Below, in pieces: positions 8,668 to 17,627 of a stretch of DNA of 64,000 nt. Every line of letters begins with the position of its first letter. The stretch's first letter is position 1. The translations under genes were made by a program, and so were the position numbers. A model generated the notes under the pieces. The model searched no databases, had not been told where the DNA came from, and saw only the letters and a program-made list of their open reading frames with translations. Source of the stretch: Tengunoibacter tsumagoiensis (GTDB lineage: Bacteria; Chloroflexota; Ktedonobacteria; Ktedonobacterales; Ktedonobacteraceae); assembly GCF_003967535.1 (NCBI RefSeq), contig NZ_BIFR01000002.1, positions 434,001-498,000 on the forward strand. Direction: 5' to 3'.

Positions 8668-9843
8668 TTAAAACGTTTCGTGAAGATATGGCAGCAAGGG
8701 AGGGAACATCTGCCGTAGCGTCTCCTGAGCATTCGAATCTGGAGAGCCCCACTCGCGTAGAGCAAAGCTTGCAGGATCATGCGTGCCAAAGAGAAGAGCT
8801 GAAAGTCCTTGAATACTCAACTCAAAATCGGCTCGCTCAGATCTGGTCACCTTGAGAACTCCCTCTGCATTCTCAAAGCGAAAGTTCCCCTCATTCCAGG
8901 GACAATACAGGTCACGGATCTGGGCCGAAAAAGCTCCGGGTCCAATGGGGATACCATCAAGCCCCAACACATTGACCACACGAGCCAGCGGAGCATCCTT
9001 CGAGCTCAGTTGAACGTTGAGATCAGGATACCATGTCTCGGGAAGTTCACCAGGATGCAATCTCATCTCAATCGTTTTAGCCTGATCCACGTGACGCGCC
9101 AGCCATTCCAGCAAGAGATACTTGGTAGATTGATTGTCATAGTAAAAGACCATCACATTCATCACACCAGTGATTGGATCGAGCTTATAACGCATGAGCC
9201 CGCATGGTTCCTCATTGAGATAGGCGGTTGCCAGCCAGAACTCATTTTTTTTCAAAAGTTCGACTCTGCCCACATTACTGAAAACGCCCATTCCATGTGT
9301 TGTAAGCTGGCGTTTTCGCATATAATCTTGATAGATAGTAAAACCTTCGGAGATGGTTGAGAGCCGCACCTGCCCTTCAAGCTTCTGTTTGAGCAGAGGA
9401 AGAAGGGCTTGTGGAGAGAAGGTCGCGATATGACGCAGTGGAAAAGTCACATAGCCGAGCCGAACATAGAACGATTCGCGAAAGGCATACAGCGTTGTAA
9501 TAGGTATCCCCTCTTCATACATCACCCGAAACAGTTCAGTAATCACCTGTCGTGCGTAGCCTTTGCGCCTGGCTTCGGGATGAGAAGCGACTCCCCAGAC
9601 AGCAGCCGTTGTGGGATAGATCCGACCGCGAATATTCTGACTCATTGGTGAATACGAGGCAGTAGCCTGTGGTTGCTCATTTTCAAACAGGACATAGGTT
9701 GTTGCCTCCTGTAGCATCTCACGGGTAGGAATAACCAGATCATCCTGCTTAGCGGGAAGAGGAGTCGGCCAGAAAGCATAGCTGAGTTGTTGATGGAGAA
9801 TTGTATCCTGCTCATCATCCTGAACGCGGCGAATCTGCGACAT
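8668..9843 (-). CDS. Eis-like GNAT N-acetyltransferase
   Basis: A 391-residue protein of the Eis type. An N-terminal GNAT domain has the acetyl-CoA loop HPEARRKGYARQV at about residues 87-99. A second, diverged GNAT-like domain follows (about 150-290), then an SCP2-like C-terminal region. This three-part layout matches mycobacterial Eis and the Bacillus homologues, which acetylate amines including aminoglycosides. A strong AAAGGAGG site precedes the ATG. It is the first gene of a two-gene operon with the dehydrogenase. The natural substrate is unknown. Confidence 0.82.
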   Translation of the reverse strand: MSQIRRVQDDEQDTILHQQLSYAFWPTPLPAKQDDLVIPTREMLQEATTYVLFENEQPQATASYSPMSQNIRGRIYPTTAAVWGVASHPEARRKGYARQVITELFRVMYEEGIPITTLYAFRESFYVRLGYVTFPLRHIATFSPQALLPLLKQKLEGQVRLSTISEGFTIYQDYMRKRQLTTHGMGVFSNVGRVELLKKNEFWLATAYLNEEPCGLMRYKLDPITGVMNVMVFYYDNQSTKYLLLEWLARHVDQAKTIEMRLHPGELPETWYPDLNVQLSSKDAPLARVVNVLGLDGIPIGPGAFSAQIRDLYCPWNEGNFRFENAEGVLKVTRSERADFELSIQGLSALLFGTHDPASFALREWGSPDSNAQETLRQMFPPLLPYLHETF

Positions 9844-10121
9844 AGAATGCCTCCTTTAAGAGAAGACTAAAAGAATACATTTGATCGAATAACGTCATAA
9901 ATAGTAAGCATCGAATGCATATGTTCGAGTAAATTGTACACTATATTCTCGATCTAGCGTTATTTCGACAGCGTATTGGAACATGATTTAAGTCTGGACA
10001 TGGTCTGGTCGCAGCTAGACCAGGATCAAAAAAATGCTCTTTCCGAAGATGGCTTTGTAGACAGTAGGCGAAGAGTAATCCTTAGAAACAAAGATGGGTT
10101 GAGAAAGAGAAGGGATTCGTC
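9844..10121. other. Divergent intergenic region
   Basis: It holds the promoters of the Eis-like gene (minus) and the HEAT-like gene (plus). A small hairpin, CTGGTC with GACCAG around 10005-10023, is the only structure noted. No further gene is seen. Confidence 0.5.
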
Positions 10122-11240
10122 ATGGATGACGCCGACATTGTGTCAAATTTAGAAGAACCTGAAAAAATATTCCAGTCAGATGATATTGTCAAGATCTGCC
10201 AGACACTGGTACACCTTGCTTTGCATGATTCTGATTGGAAAAAGGTTGAAGGCTATTGTTTAGAATTATTGGAACATCCAGATGCAGGAGTAAGGATGGT
10301 GGCAGCCACTTGCATTGGCCACCTAGCACGCATCCACCAGCAGCTCGACCTGGATCTTGTCTTGCCCGCTCTCTATCGTCATCAATCTGATACCGGAAAA
10401 TATGTCGCAGGGAATGTTAATAATGCTCTTGACGATATTGAGATTTTTATGAAGGTACCAGTGAAACATGATCCTTCAATGGTACGTAATAGACCTCCAG
10501 AAGAAGATAGTGAAGAAGAGGAGGAGGACGAAGAAAGACGCCTTCTTACTCCCGAGGAAGTTGAACAAGCTTTTCGGTCAGGAGAAGCTTTAAAGATCGA
10601 ACGGACGCTCATGAATCTGGCTTTCCTGGATCCTGACTGGAGAAGAACTGAAGGCTATTGTTTACAATTCTTAGAGCATTCGGATAGTAGCGTACGGGGA
10701 GTTGCCGCCCAGTGTATTAGCCAAATTATTTATAATCAACATCATATAGATGTGGAGCCTGCTCGAAGGGCTCTTTTAAGTCACCAGACCGATGCAAGTA
10801 AATATGTTGTGCGTATGGTTAGAAACGCCTTGATTGCTATTGACCATTTCGAGGAAAAATCTAAAGAGACCTCTTCCACAGAAGAAAGCCAGATGAAGCA
10901 TCCAATAGATCAAAATGAAGCTGGAATGAAAGAGACAGGCATGAACGAGATTGATATAACCCCTAAAAATGGGCAGTTAGCCTTGAATAATTCGGTTAGC
11001 ATCCAGGGCAATAAGGAACATCGGATTGGAATAGATCCTGAAGTGGGCGAGCTGGTAGAGTTTGAGAAAGGAGAAGGTGGCAAGTTTCAAGGGCGGGTGC
11101 GCACCTGGTTACAATTAACAGAACCAATGAGGACTGCCCTCATAGATTCAGGCATTATTACCGAGCAAGGAGATATTATCCAGCGAGATAAACGAGGCAA
11201 TATCACAGGGTATGGAAAAAATGTGATCTCATCTTTATGA
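10122..11240 (+). CDS. Duplicated HEAT-like repeat protein with toxin-like C-terminal domain
   Basis: A 372-residue cytoplasmic protein. Residues about 12-113 and 143-245 are two copies of one helical unit. Each has a segment like TLVHLALHDSDWKKVEGYC or TLMNLAFLDPDWRRTEGYC, then a LEH.D..VR..AA.CI motif and a LL.HQ.D..KYV segment, suggesting HEAT/Arm-type helices. They are joined by an acidic linker, DSEEEEEDEERR. The tail (about 300-372: RIGIDPEVGELVEF ... GRVRTWLQLTEPMRTALI ... GNITGYGK) resembles small C-terminal domains of polymorphic toxins. No signal peptide is present. The function is not known; the toxin resemblance is from memory of motif style and needs a profile search. Confidence 0.7.
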   Translation: MDDADIVSNLEEPEKIFQSDDIVKICQTLVHLALHDSDWKKVEGYCLELLEHPDAGVRMVAATCIGHLARIHQQLDLDLVLPALYRHQSDTGKYVAGNVNNALDDIEIFMKVPVKHDPSMVRNRPPEEDSEEEEEDEERRLLTPEEVEQAFRSGEALKIERTLMNLAFLDPDWRRTEGYCLQFLEHSDSSVRGVAAQCISQIIYNQHHIDVEPARRALLSHQTDASKYVVRMVRNALIAIDHFEEKSKETSSTEESQMKHPIDQNEAGMKETGMNEIDITPKNGQLALNNSVSIQGNKEHRIGIDPEVGELVEFEKGEGGKFQGRVRTWLQLTEPMRTALIDSGIITEQGDIIQRDKRGNITGYGKNVISSL

Positions 11241-11569
11241 TCACCAGATCATCTCTCTGCACATGGTACTGAGCACCAGCATCGCTAGAGACAGCGCCAA
11301 CTTTTCCATTGCGTCCACTCAGAAGCGGGATATCATAGCTTCTAATATCGAGCTTCTGAGTCCCCGCGCCATATTTTGATCACTATCAGCAAATTTTTTC
11401 ACCCTGTCCTTGTGGGTGAAATGAGATAAGGGGTAGGAAGAAAAAAAGCGTATCATTCGTTGACTTGGTAAGAATAAAAAACAGTCATAATAAAATATGC
11501 TATAATTTGTTCGCCTTTGAGTGACAAAGTGAGCGTATAAATTGTGTTTTTTTTGAGGATTTTGAGCAA
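11241..11569. other. AT-rich intergenic region with inverted repeat and promoter
   Basis: TTTCACCC (11397-11404) and GGGTGAAA (11414-11421) form a perfect stem. TGCTATAAT at 11498-11506 is an extended -10 box that could serve the following acetyltransferase. No gene is seen. Confidence 0.5.
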
Positions 11570-12103
11570 ATGAAATATTATAAAAAAATTACTGGTGATC
11601 GTGTATATCTCTCACCTATAAATACCGATGACGCAGAGAAATACATAAAATGGCTGAACGATAAGGCAGTAGCCAAAACATACGCTCAGTATTCATCGGT
11701 AGTATCATCGAAAAATGATTTGAAATGGCTTTTTGAGCCTGCAAATGGGGTACATCGTTATGCTATAGTGCTCCTTGACGGTGATGTATTGATTGGTAGC
11801 ATCAGCCTACATGACATCAACCACCTAAACCGTAATGCTTTCATTGGTATTTTTATAGGTGAGGAGGAGCAAGGCAAAGGTTATGGTACTGAAGCGATTC
11901 GGTTAATACTTGGCTATGGATTCAATACAATGAATCTTCACAACATCATGCTTTCCGTCCATTCTGACAATTATGCGGGTATCGCTTCTTTCAAAAAGGC
12001 GGGTTTACGGGAAACAGGACGACGGCGCGAGTGGGTATTCAAAGATGGAAAGTACATAGATGTGATTTACATGGATATATTGGAACGCGAGTTTGAAGAA
12101 TAA
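11570..12103 (+). CDS. RimJ/RimL-like GNAT acetyltransferase
   Basis: A 177-residue single GNAT domain with the RimJ/RimL-type opening (TGDRVYLSPINTDDAEKYIKW), the acetyl-CoA loop EEEQGKGYGTEAIRLIL at about residues 103-119 and the later SVHSDNYAGIASFKKAGL segment. Relatives modify protein N-termini, spermidine or small amines. TTTGAGGATTTTGAGC precedes the ATG, a weak ribosome-binding site. Codon use is visibly AT-richer and lysine-heavier than in neighbouring genes, and the flanks are AT-rich too, which suggests arrival by transfer, perhaps from a low-GC bacterium. Confidence 0.8.
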   Translation: MKYYKKITGDRVYLSPINTDDAEKYIKWLNDKAVAKTYAQYSSVVSSKNDLKWLFEPANGVHRYAIVLLDGDVLIGSISLHDINHLNRNAFIGIFIGEEEQGKGYGTEAIRLILGYGFNTMNLHNIMLSVHSDNYAGIASFKKAGLRETGRRREWVFKDGKYIDVIYMDILEREFEE

Positions 12104-12374
12104 TGTGTGCCTGGATAATAAACACACAGTACAAGTATTATCTCCATTCACATTTTATTCCAAAGGTGAGCATTGGCTCTATCAAGCTCATCGTTTCCCT
12201 AAAGGATGCAGGACCAATTTTTTCTCCTACACAACTGCTACTGCAAATAGCACCTCCTGTCTTGGATAAAACATCAACAAAATCTTATTAGAGAACTTCT
12301 ATTATTTTACCAAATATATACTTTATATAGATTTGCGAGAAGCAAGTTTATGAAAAATTTGTGTAAAGGTCGTG
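12104..12374. other. AT-rich intergenic region
   Basis: A 62-codon frame starts at ATG 12103 and overlaps the preceding stop. It shows no recognisable domain or separate ribosome-binding site, so it is not called. Nothing else is evident besides AT-rich promoter-like sequence. Confidence 0.4.
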
Positions 12375-12944
12375 ATGTACATGAATCGGATCAAAGTTCT
12401 TGTGAGAAGCCTGAGCATTGGTTTCGTTCTTACCTTGTTTGCACTCATTGTGAGTGTGCAGCCAGTATTCGCCGATGGTCCCCTTGTGACCGGAGCTATT
12501 ATTGCTGGCCTTCTGACTGAAGTTGCACCTGTGGCTGAGGCCTTCACTGGAAGTCCAGGCTCTACTGCAACCTACACTATTCCCATCACCGTGAGCGATC
12601 TGACTGGTGGCAGTAGTGGGTGGAAATTAAGTATTACCTCAACAACTTTTGCTACTGCGGTTGGTGGGAATACCTTACCTACAACTGCATCAACTATTAC
12701 AGGCGTGACTGCAACCTGTACAGTTCTGGGGTCGTGCTCCCTTAATACCCCTACAAACACTGTATCAACTTTGCCAGCCGTTCCCGCTGGTACAACACCA
12801 CCTACACCTGTAGTGTTCTTTGACACAACCACTGCTCGAGGTATCTTTACGGTCACTCCGACTATTGCTGTTGCTATTCCATCAACGGCAAATCTGGGCA
12901 CGTATCTGAGTACAGTGACGTTATCGATTGCTACTGGACCGTAG
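12375..12944 (+). CDS. WxL-like secreted cell-surface protein
   Basis: A 189-residue exported protein. A signal peptide (SIGFVLTLFALIVSVQPVFADG) ends near residue 35. The rest is rich in Thr, Ser and Val and shows a WxL-type first motif, GGSSGWKLSITSTTF, followed by TFTVTP-type and LGTYLSTVTLSIATGP strands that close the domain. WxL domains attach non-covalently to the wall in Gram-positives. The next gene encodes a DUF916-type protein, the usual partner. ATG at 12375 sits 5 bases after AAAGG; a GTG three bases earlier and an ATG six bases later are possible. Confidence 0.75.
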   Translation: MYMNRIKVLVRSLSIGFVLTLFALIVSVQPVFADGPLVTGAIIAGLLTEVAPVAEAFTGSPGSTATYTIPITVSDLTGGSSGWKLSITSTTFATAVGGNTLPTTASTITGVTATCTVLGSCSLNTPTNTVSTLPAVPAGTTPPTPVVFFDTTTARGIFTVTPTIAVAIPSTANLGTYLSTVTLSIATGP

Positions 12945-12956
12945 TTTTGCCTCTCT

Positions 12957-12999
12957 ACAGACAGAAGAAAAAGGCGAGAAACTACCTTCTTCTGTCTGT
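12957..12999 (+). promoter_or_regulatory. Perfect 13-bp hairpin between the WxL-like and DUF916 genes
   Basis: ACAGACAGAAGAA (12957-12969) pairs with TTCTTCTGTCTGT (12987-12999) around a 17-base loop, 13 bases after the stop codon. No T run follows. It may be a leaky terminator or an mRNA 3'-end stabiliser setting different levels of the two proteins. Confidence 0.6.
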
Positions 13000-13075
13000 A
13001 CATAGGTTGTTTACATAGTTGATTAGCACGTATGGAAGCGTTCGATAGATGTATTGTCGTGAGGGGAGGATAGAG

Positions 13076-14152
13076 GTGTACGAGCAGATCTACTGTCATT
13101 CTTTCTATCGGCGGTTGATAGTCGCCTTTACATTAAATATTATGCTGGTGATAGGGACTTGTTCCTTCATGTTCAATCAGACCCTGGCTTCTGGTGGCAC
13201 TGCTACCATTGCCCTCAAGCCACTTCTGCCTCATTCTTCTTCGGTTCACACCTATTTTGTTTTTGATAGCCAGCCTGGCAAGCAGATACAAGGGCGCGTT
13301 CTCGTTGTGAATGCAGGAACCGCAATCGGTCTCGTTACCCTTTATACTGTGGATGGGATGACTGGTGAGGATAGCGGGGTTGTGTATCCCGATCGATCTG
13401 TCACCAGACAGGATGTGGGAAGTTGGCTGCATCTCACTACAACCAGATTGACGTTGAAGCCATCGCAGTCGCAGATCGTAGATTTTACGGTGGATATTCC
13501 AGCGAATGTGCGCCCTGGCAATCACGTTGGAGGCATTGTGGCTGCACTCGATTCTCCGACGGGTACTACGACTACCCAGACCAGTGCACAGAATGCACCA
13601 TTTGGTGTGCAATTAAGGCATCTTACCATCGTGGCTGTACAGGTTAACCTCCCAGGTGTGCTACAAGAGGATCTTCAGGCAACCGATGTTCACGAGGGCG
13701 GTGCCAATGGATTTCAGACGGTTGTGATTGGTTTGCACAATATGGGAAATGTGATGCTGAAACCCCAGGGGACACTGGTGATTCGCAATGATCAGGGGCA
13801 GCCATTGCAGAATGTACCAGTAAAGATGGGGACATTTTTACCCCAGACTGCCATTAACTACCCGTTTCAGATTCAGAAGCAAGCATTAGGAGCTGGAACC
13901 TATCAGGCAGATCTAACCCTCCAGTATGGAGAGAACCATACGTTAAAATTCACAAAAGATTTTACTATTACTAAAGATGAGGTACGTAAGACCTTTTCGC
14001 CGCAAAACACTCCGTTACAGCCTCCTACAGAGAGTGGGTTTTCGATGCAACCGTTCTGGTTGGTTGGGGGGATAAGCATCAGCATACTTTTTGCTGGTGT
14101 GCTTGCGGTGGCCTTCTATCTGGGGCGTCGGAGCTCAAAACGAAGATCTTGA
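13076..14152 (+). CDS. DUF916-type WxL-interacting membrane protein
   Basis: A 358-residue surface protein. The start is taken as GTG 13076, six bases after AGGGGAGG; the frame runs nine codons further up without a site. The N-terminal hydrophobic signal (LIVAFTLNIMLVIGTCSFMF) is followed by the DUF916-type beta domain with YFVFDSQPGKQIQGRVLVVN and a second Ig-like domain with LTLKPSQSQIVDFTVDIP and GNHVGGIVAAL. A C-terminal membrane helix (FWLVGGISISILFAGVLAV) ends in a basic tail. DUF916 proteins accompany WxL proteins in Gram-positive surface complexes, matching the preceding gene. Confidence 0.8.
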   Translation: MYEQIYCHSFYRRLIVAFTLNIMLVIGTCSFMFNQTLASGGTATIALKPLLPHSSSVHTYFVFDSQPGKQIQGRVLVVNAGTAIGLVTLYTVDGMTGEDSGVVYPDRSVTRQDVGSWLHLTTTRLTLKPSQSQIVDFTVDIPANVRPGNHVGGIVAALDSPTGTTTTQTSAQNAPFGVQLRHLTIVAVQVNLPGVLQEDLQATDVHEGGANGFQTVVIGLHNMGNVMLKPQGTLVIRNDQGQPLQNVPVKMGTFLPQTAINYPFQIQKQALGAGTYQADLTLQYGENHTLKFTKDFTITKDEVRKTFSPQNTPLQPPTESGFSMQPFWLVGGISISILFAGVLAVAFYLGRRSSKRRS

Positions 14153-14456
14153 GTATGTGGCAGTAAAAAAAACTGATCAAAGCTTTTCTTGCCAGCTGTG
14201 ATAGCATAGGTAGTAAGGTAGTATAAAGGCTCAGGTTGTGCTGCCTGGAGCGTTATTGAGTCAGGAGAAGTGTGCATTGGAAGCGTAAGAAGGAGAGAGT
14301 CATCTATGGAAGGTACATCAACTGACTTGACTGCGATGACAAAAACAATCTAGTGCCTGTCTATCTTACTCTTCGTTGTCCCAGATTTGTGGGTCGCTTT
14401 ATCTTTGCTTTACTCTTAATAAGAGACGAGCGAGCCAGTGAGGAGCGCAGCAGGTT
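14153..14456. other. Intergenic region with possible leader peptide
   Basis: A 15-codon frame at 14306-14353, beginning ATGGAAGGTACATC, follows AAGGAGAGAG by 8 bases. It is the only coding-like signal. It could be a leader peptide for the GH15 gene, or chance. Confidence 0.3.
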
Positions 14457-16313
14457 ATGCAGTATAGATGCCCTGAACCGAATCAATCGAGATCATATCA
14501 ACCAATAGAAGATTATGCCATCATTGGGGATCTCCATACCGTTGCATTAGTAGGGAAAAATGGTTCGATTGACTGGTGTTGCCTTCCTCGCTTTGATTCG
14601 CCAAGCGTGTTTGGTGCACTACTGGATGCCCATAAGGGAGGAAGCTTCCGCATCTCGCCAACAATCGATAGTACGACGCGTATGGGAGATCGACAGATCT
14701 ACTTTCCTGAGACAAATATTCTGATTACCCGTTTCCTGACCAGCGATGGGGTGGGCGAGGTCATTGATTTTATGCCGATCCAGACCTCGGATTGTGAGAC
14801 GCATCAGCATAATATCATTCGTTCGGTCCAGGTTGTACGAGGCTCGCTTTCATTTGATATAGTCTGCCGACCAGCCTTTAACTACGCTCGCGACGAACAT
14901 ACTGTTCGATTGACAGAGCATGGTGCCATCTTCTGTAGTCAGAATATGTGCCTGGGTCTTTCCTCATCGATTCCTCTGGAGCAGAATGGGCTGGGTGGTG
15001 TGCATGCGACATTTACGCTCTCAGAAGGCCAGGTGGTGTACTTTGTATTGGAAAGCGCAAGTCATGATCAAATGCAGCTGGCCCCAATGAGTGATTGTGA
15101 CTACAACGAACACTTCCAGGAGACAATGACCTATTGGCAGAGATGGTTGTCACAGTGTAAATATCAGGGGCGCTGGCGAGAGATGGTTCAGCGCTCGGCA
15201 CTGGTTCTCAAACTCCTGACCTATGCGCCGACAGGGGCCATCGTTGCTGCCCCAACGACCAGCCTTCCAGAGGCATTGGGCAAAGACCGGAATTGGGATT
15301 ATCGTTTTACCTGGTTACGGGATGCCTCTTTCACCCTTTATGGTCTGCTTACCCTTGGCTTTACGCAGGAGGCCGAGGCATTTATGGGGTGGCTGGATGC
15401 GCGTTGCCATGAATTGGAAGAGAATGGATCGTTACAGCCAATCTATGGCATTGATGGTGAACATGAGCTTCCCGAATCGATTCTAGAGCATCTGGAAGGG
15501 TATCGCCAGAGTGCGCCTGTGCGTATTGGAAATGGAGCATATCAGCAAAAACAGCTAGACATTTATGGTGAACTGATAGATTCTATCTACATCTTTGATC
15601 GTCACCAGGATATTTCTTATGATCTGTGGCGTCATATACGCCAGTTGTTAGGCTGGCTTGGAGAGCATTGGGACGAGCCTGACGAGGGGATCTGGGAAGT
15701 ACGGGGAGGTCCGCGACAGTTTCTGCATTCGCGTGTGATGAGCTGGGTGGCTTTTGATCGAGCTCTGCGTATTGCACGTCATCGCGGCCTGCCAGCACCA
15801 ATCCATGAGTGGGAGCGTATCAGCTCAGAGATTTATGAGCAGATTATGCAGAATGGATGGAATTCTGAGCTAAAAAGTTTTGTGCAGTATTATGGCAGCG
15901 ATGCAGTAGATGCGAGCTCACTGCTCATGGTCCTGACACGTTTTACTGGCCCGACCGACCCACAGATGCTTTCAACGATTGAACGGATCATGCGGGTTCT
16001 CACCAGTGATTCGCACGTGTTTCGCTACGATCCTCAAGCGGCGGCCAATGACGGTCTTGGGAGCGTAGAGGGGACTTTTAGCCCCTGTAGCTTCTGGCTG
16101 GCTGAGTCCCTTGCTCGGGCGGGACGGTTGGATGAAGCTCGTCTGATGTTGGAGAAGATGCTTAGTTATGCCAATCATGTGGGGCTTTATGCGGAAGAGT
16201 TTGGCCCGGCAGGTGAAGCACTGGGAAATTTTCCACAGGCATTTACCCACCTTGCGCTTATTAGCACCTGCTATAACATGGATCGTGCTCTCAATGGCGA
16301 TCTGCTCGGCTAA
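14457..16313 (+). CDS. GH15 glucoamylase/trehalase-like glycoside hydrolase
   Basis: A 618-residue cytoplasmic protein of the bacterial GH15 type. The N-terminal beta domain starts with the family's hallmark IEDYAIIGDLHTVALVG and GSIDWCCLPRFDSPS. An (alpha/alpha)6 barrel follows, with ALGKDRNWDYRFTWLRDAS at about residue 276 and YGIDGEHELPE near 330. The catalytic Glu region toward the end is YAEEFGP. Relatives release glucose from alpha-glucans or hydrolyse trehalose; the substrate cannot be set from sequence. No signal peptide is present. GAGGAG lies 11 bases before the ATG. Confidence 0.87.
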   Translation: MQYRCPEPNQSRSYQPIEDYAIIGDLHTVALVGKNGSIDWCCLPRFDSPSVFGALLDAHKGGSFRISPTIDSTTRMGDRQIYFPETNILITRFLTSDGVGEVIDFMPIQTSDCETHQHNIIRSVQVVRGSLSFDIVCRPAFNYARDEHTVRLTEHGAIFCSQNMCLGLSSSIPLEQNGLGGVHATFTLSEGQVVYFVLESASHDQMQLAPMSDCDYNEHFQETMTYWQRWLSQCKYQGRWREMVQRSALVLKLLTYAPTGAIVAAPTTSLPEALGKDRNWDYRFTWLRDASFTLYGLLTLGFTQEAEAFMGWLDARCHELEENGSLQPIYGIDGEHELPESILEHLEGYRQSAPVRIGNGAYQQKQLDIYGELIDSIYIFDRHQDISYDLWRHIRQLLGWLGEHWDEPDEGIWEVRGGPRQFLHSRVMSWVAFDRALRIARHRGLPAPIHEWERISSEIYEQIMQNGWNSELKSFVQYYGSDAVDASSLLMVLTRFTGPTDPQMLSTIERIMRVLTSDSHVFRYDPQAAANDGLGSVEGTFSPCSFWLAESLARAGRLDEARLMLEKMLSYANHVGLYAEEFGPAGEALGNFPQAFTHLALISTCYNMDRALNGDLLG

Positions 16314-16347
16314 GGGCCTGAGGAATATGCTAAGATAAGCCAGGCCC
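16314..16347 (+). terminator. Hairpin after the GH15 gene
   Basis: GGGCCTG and CAGGCCC form a 7-base perfect stem immediately after the stop codon. There is no clear T run, so termination is likely but not certain. Confidence 0.5.
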
Positions 16348-16416
16348 CTGTACTTACTCCCTGACGAGCAAGAGTGGCTGCCAATTATCATACTGTATGC
16401 AAGGATGGAAAGAGCT

Positions 16417-17619
16417 ATGAGTAGAGCCGAATTTCAGCAGAGTGAGCTCTGGGAGATCTCGCGACAACTGATCAGTTTTAATACGGTCAGCGCACTCAGC
16501 AATCTCAATATTGCTGAATTTCTTGCTAACTACCTTGAGTCATCAGGTATGTCTGTACAAATAGTCACTGAAACAATCGCAGGTGTGCCTAAAGCGAATG
16601 TAGTAGCATGGGTAGGCCCGGCAGAGCCAGGGGGGCTGATCCTCTCCGGTCATATGGATATTGTGCCCTTTGAGGGTCAGCCAGGCTGGAAGACCGATCC
16701 TTTAAAGATGCAGACCGATGGCAAGCGTATCTTTGGCCGTGGCGTCTCGGATATGAAGATCTTTCTGGCTCAGTCACTCCTGGCTGCCAGACAGCAACCG
16801 CTCCATCAGCTCAAGCGGCCCCTGGTATTTATCTTCACCTGTGATGAGGAGGTTGCCGGTCAGGGATCGGCCCGCCTGGTACAGACTCTCCCTGAAGTCA
16901 TCAAAGGATGCCCCCTGCCAGAGATTGCCTTAATTGGAGAGCCAACAAATTTTGCGATCTTTCCCGCTCATAAAGGCTATGCCAGTTTTGATCTGCGCGT
17001 TCAGGGCAAAGGGGGACATAGCAGCCTGCCCAGCAACGGTCTGAATGCCATCGATATTATGGGACAGATTTTGCAAGTGATCAAGCAGGTAGGGAAGCAA
17101 CTGGAAAAACAGAGCCTGCCTGAGAATATCCAGCTCTTTCCAGAGGTGCCCTACTCCACATTCAATAATGGCCTCATTAGTGGTGGACTGGCTCCAAATA
17201 TGATTGCAGAGACCTGTCGCCTGACCGCAAGCCTCCGCGTTGCGCCTGGAGATACTGCCGACGAGATTTTGCAGCAGGTCCAACAACAGATTGAACAGAA
17301 GATCCTGCCAGAGGTGCGTTTGCAAGCGCCGGATGGAGGTATTTTTCTAGAGAACCTGGTTGCTGTGCCTCCTTTAAAATCGCCGTTAGAAGGGCCATTT
17401 GTCGAGCTCCTTGGCAGGATTATAGGTCAGAGTATCACCAGAGGAGCACCTTATGCGACTGACGGTGGGCAGTTTCAGAGCCTGGGCATCAATTCCTATA
17501 TCTGTGGTCCGGGTGAGCTTGCTGAAGCCCATCAGCCCAATGAGAGCCTTGCCGTAGAAAACTTTTTTGGGGGCCTTGAAAAGCTCGAGCGCATTATTCA
17601 TGCGTGGTGTATCGAGTAA
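16417..17619 (+). CDS. M20-family acetylornithine deacetylase-like amidohydrolase
   Basis: A 400-residue zinc peptidase-fold enzyme. The metal ligands are visible in family order: His-Asp in ILSGHMDIVP, the shared Asp in GRGVSDMK, the Glu pair in FTCDEEVAGQGS, Glu in ALIGEPTN and the late His in AEAHQPNES. The lid domain holds GKGGHSSLP. The ISFNTVSALSNLNIAEFL opening and overall length fit ArgE, which releases ornithine from N-acetylornithine, but other acyl-amino acid substrates remain possible. The start is set at the second in-frame ATG (16417) after GGAAAGAG; ATG 16405 is the alternative. It converges on the DUF2071 gene with only 8 bases between stops. Confidence 0.85.
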   Translation: MSRAEFQQSELWEISRQLISFNTVSALSNLNIAEFLANYLESSGMSVQIVTETIAGVPKANVVAWVGPAEPGGLILSGHMDIVPFEGQPGWKTDPLKMQTDGKRIFGRGVSDMKIFLAQSLLAARQQPLHQLKRPLVFIFTCDEEVAGQGSARLVQTLPEVIKGCPLPEIALIGEPTNFAIFPAHKGYASFDLRVQGKGGHSSLPSNGLNAIDIMGQILQVIKQVGKQLEKQSLPENIQLFPEVPYSTFNNGLISGGLAPNMIAETCRLTASLRVAPGDTADEILQQVQQQIEQKILPEVRLQAPDGGIFLENLVAVPPLKSPLEGPFVELLGRIIGQSITRGAPYATDGGQFQSLGINSYICGPGELAEAHQPNESLAVENFFGGLEKLERIIHAWCIE

Positions 17620-17627
17620 CGTGAACG

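Noticed and set aside
12103..12291. 62-codon frame overlapping the acetyltransferase stop
   Set aside because: No ribosome-binding site of its own, no recognisable domain and AT-rich composition; probably non-coding.
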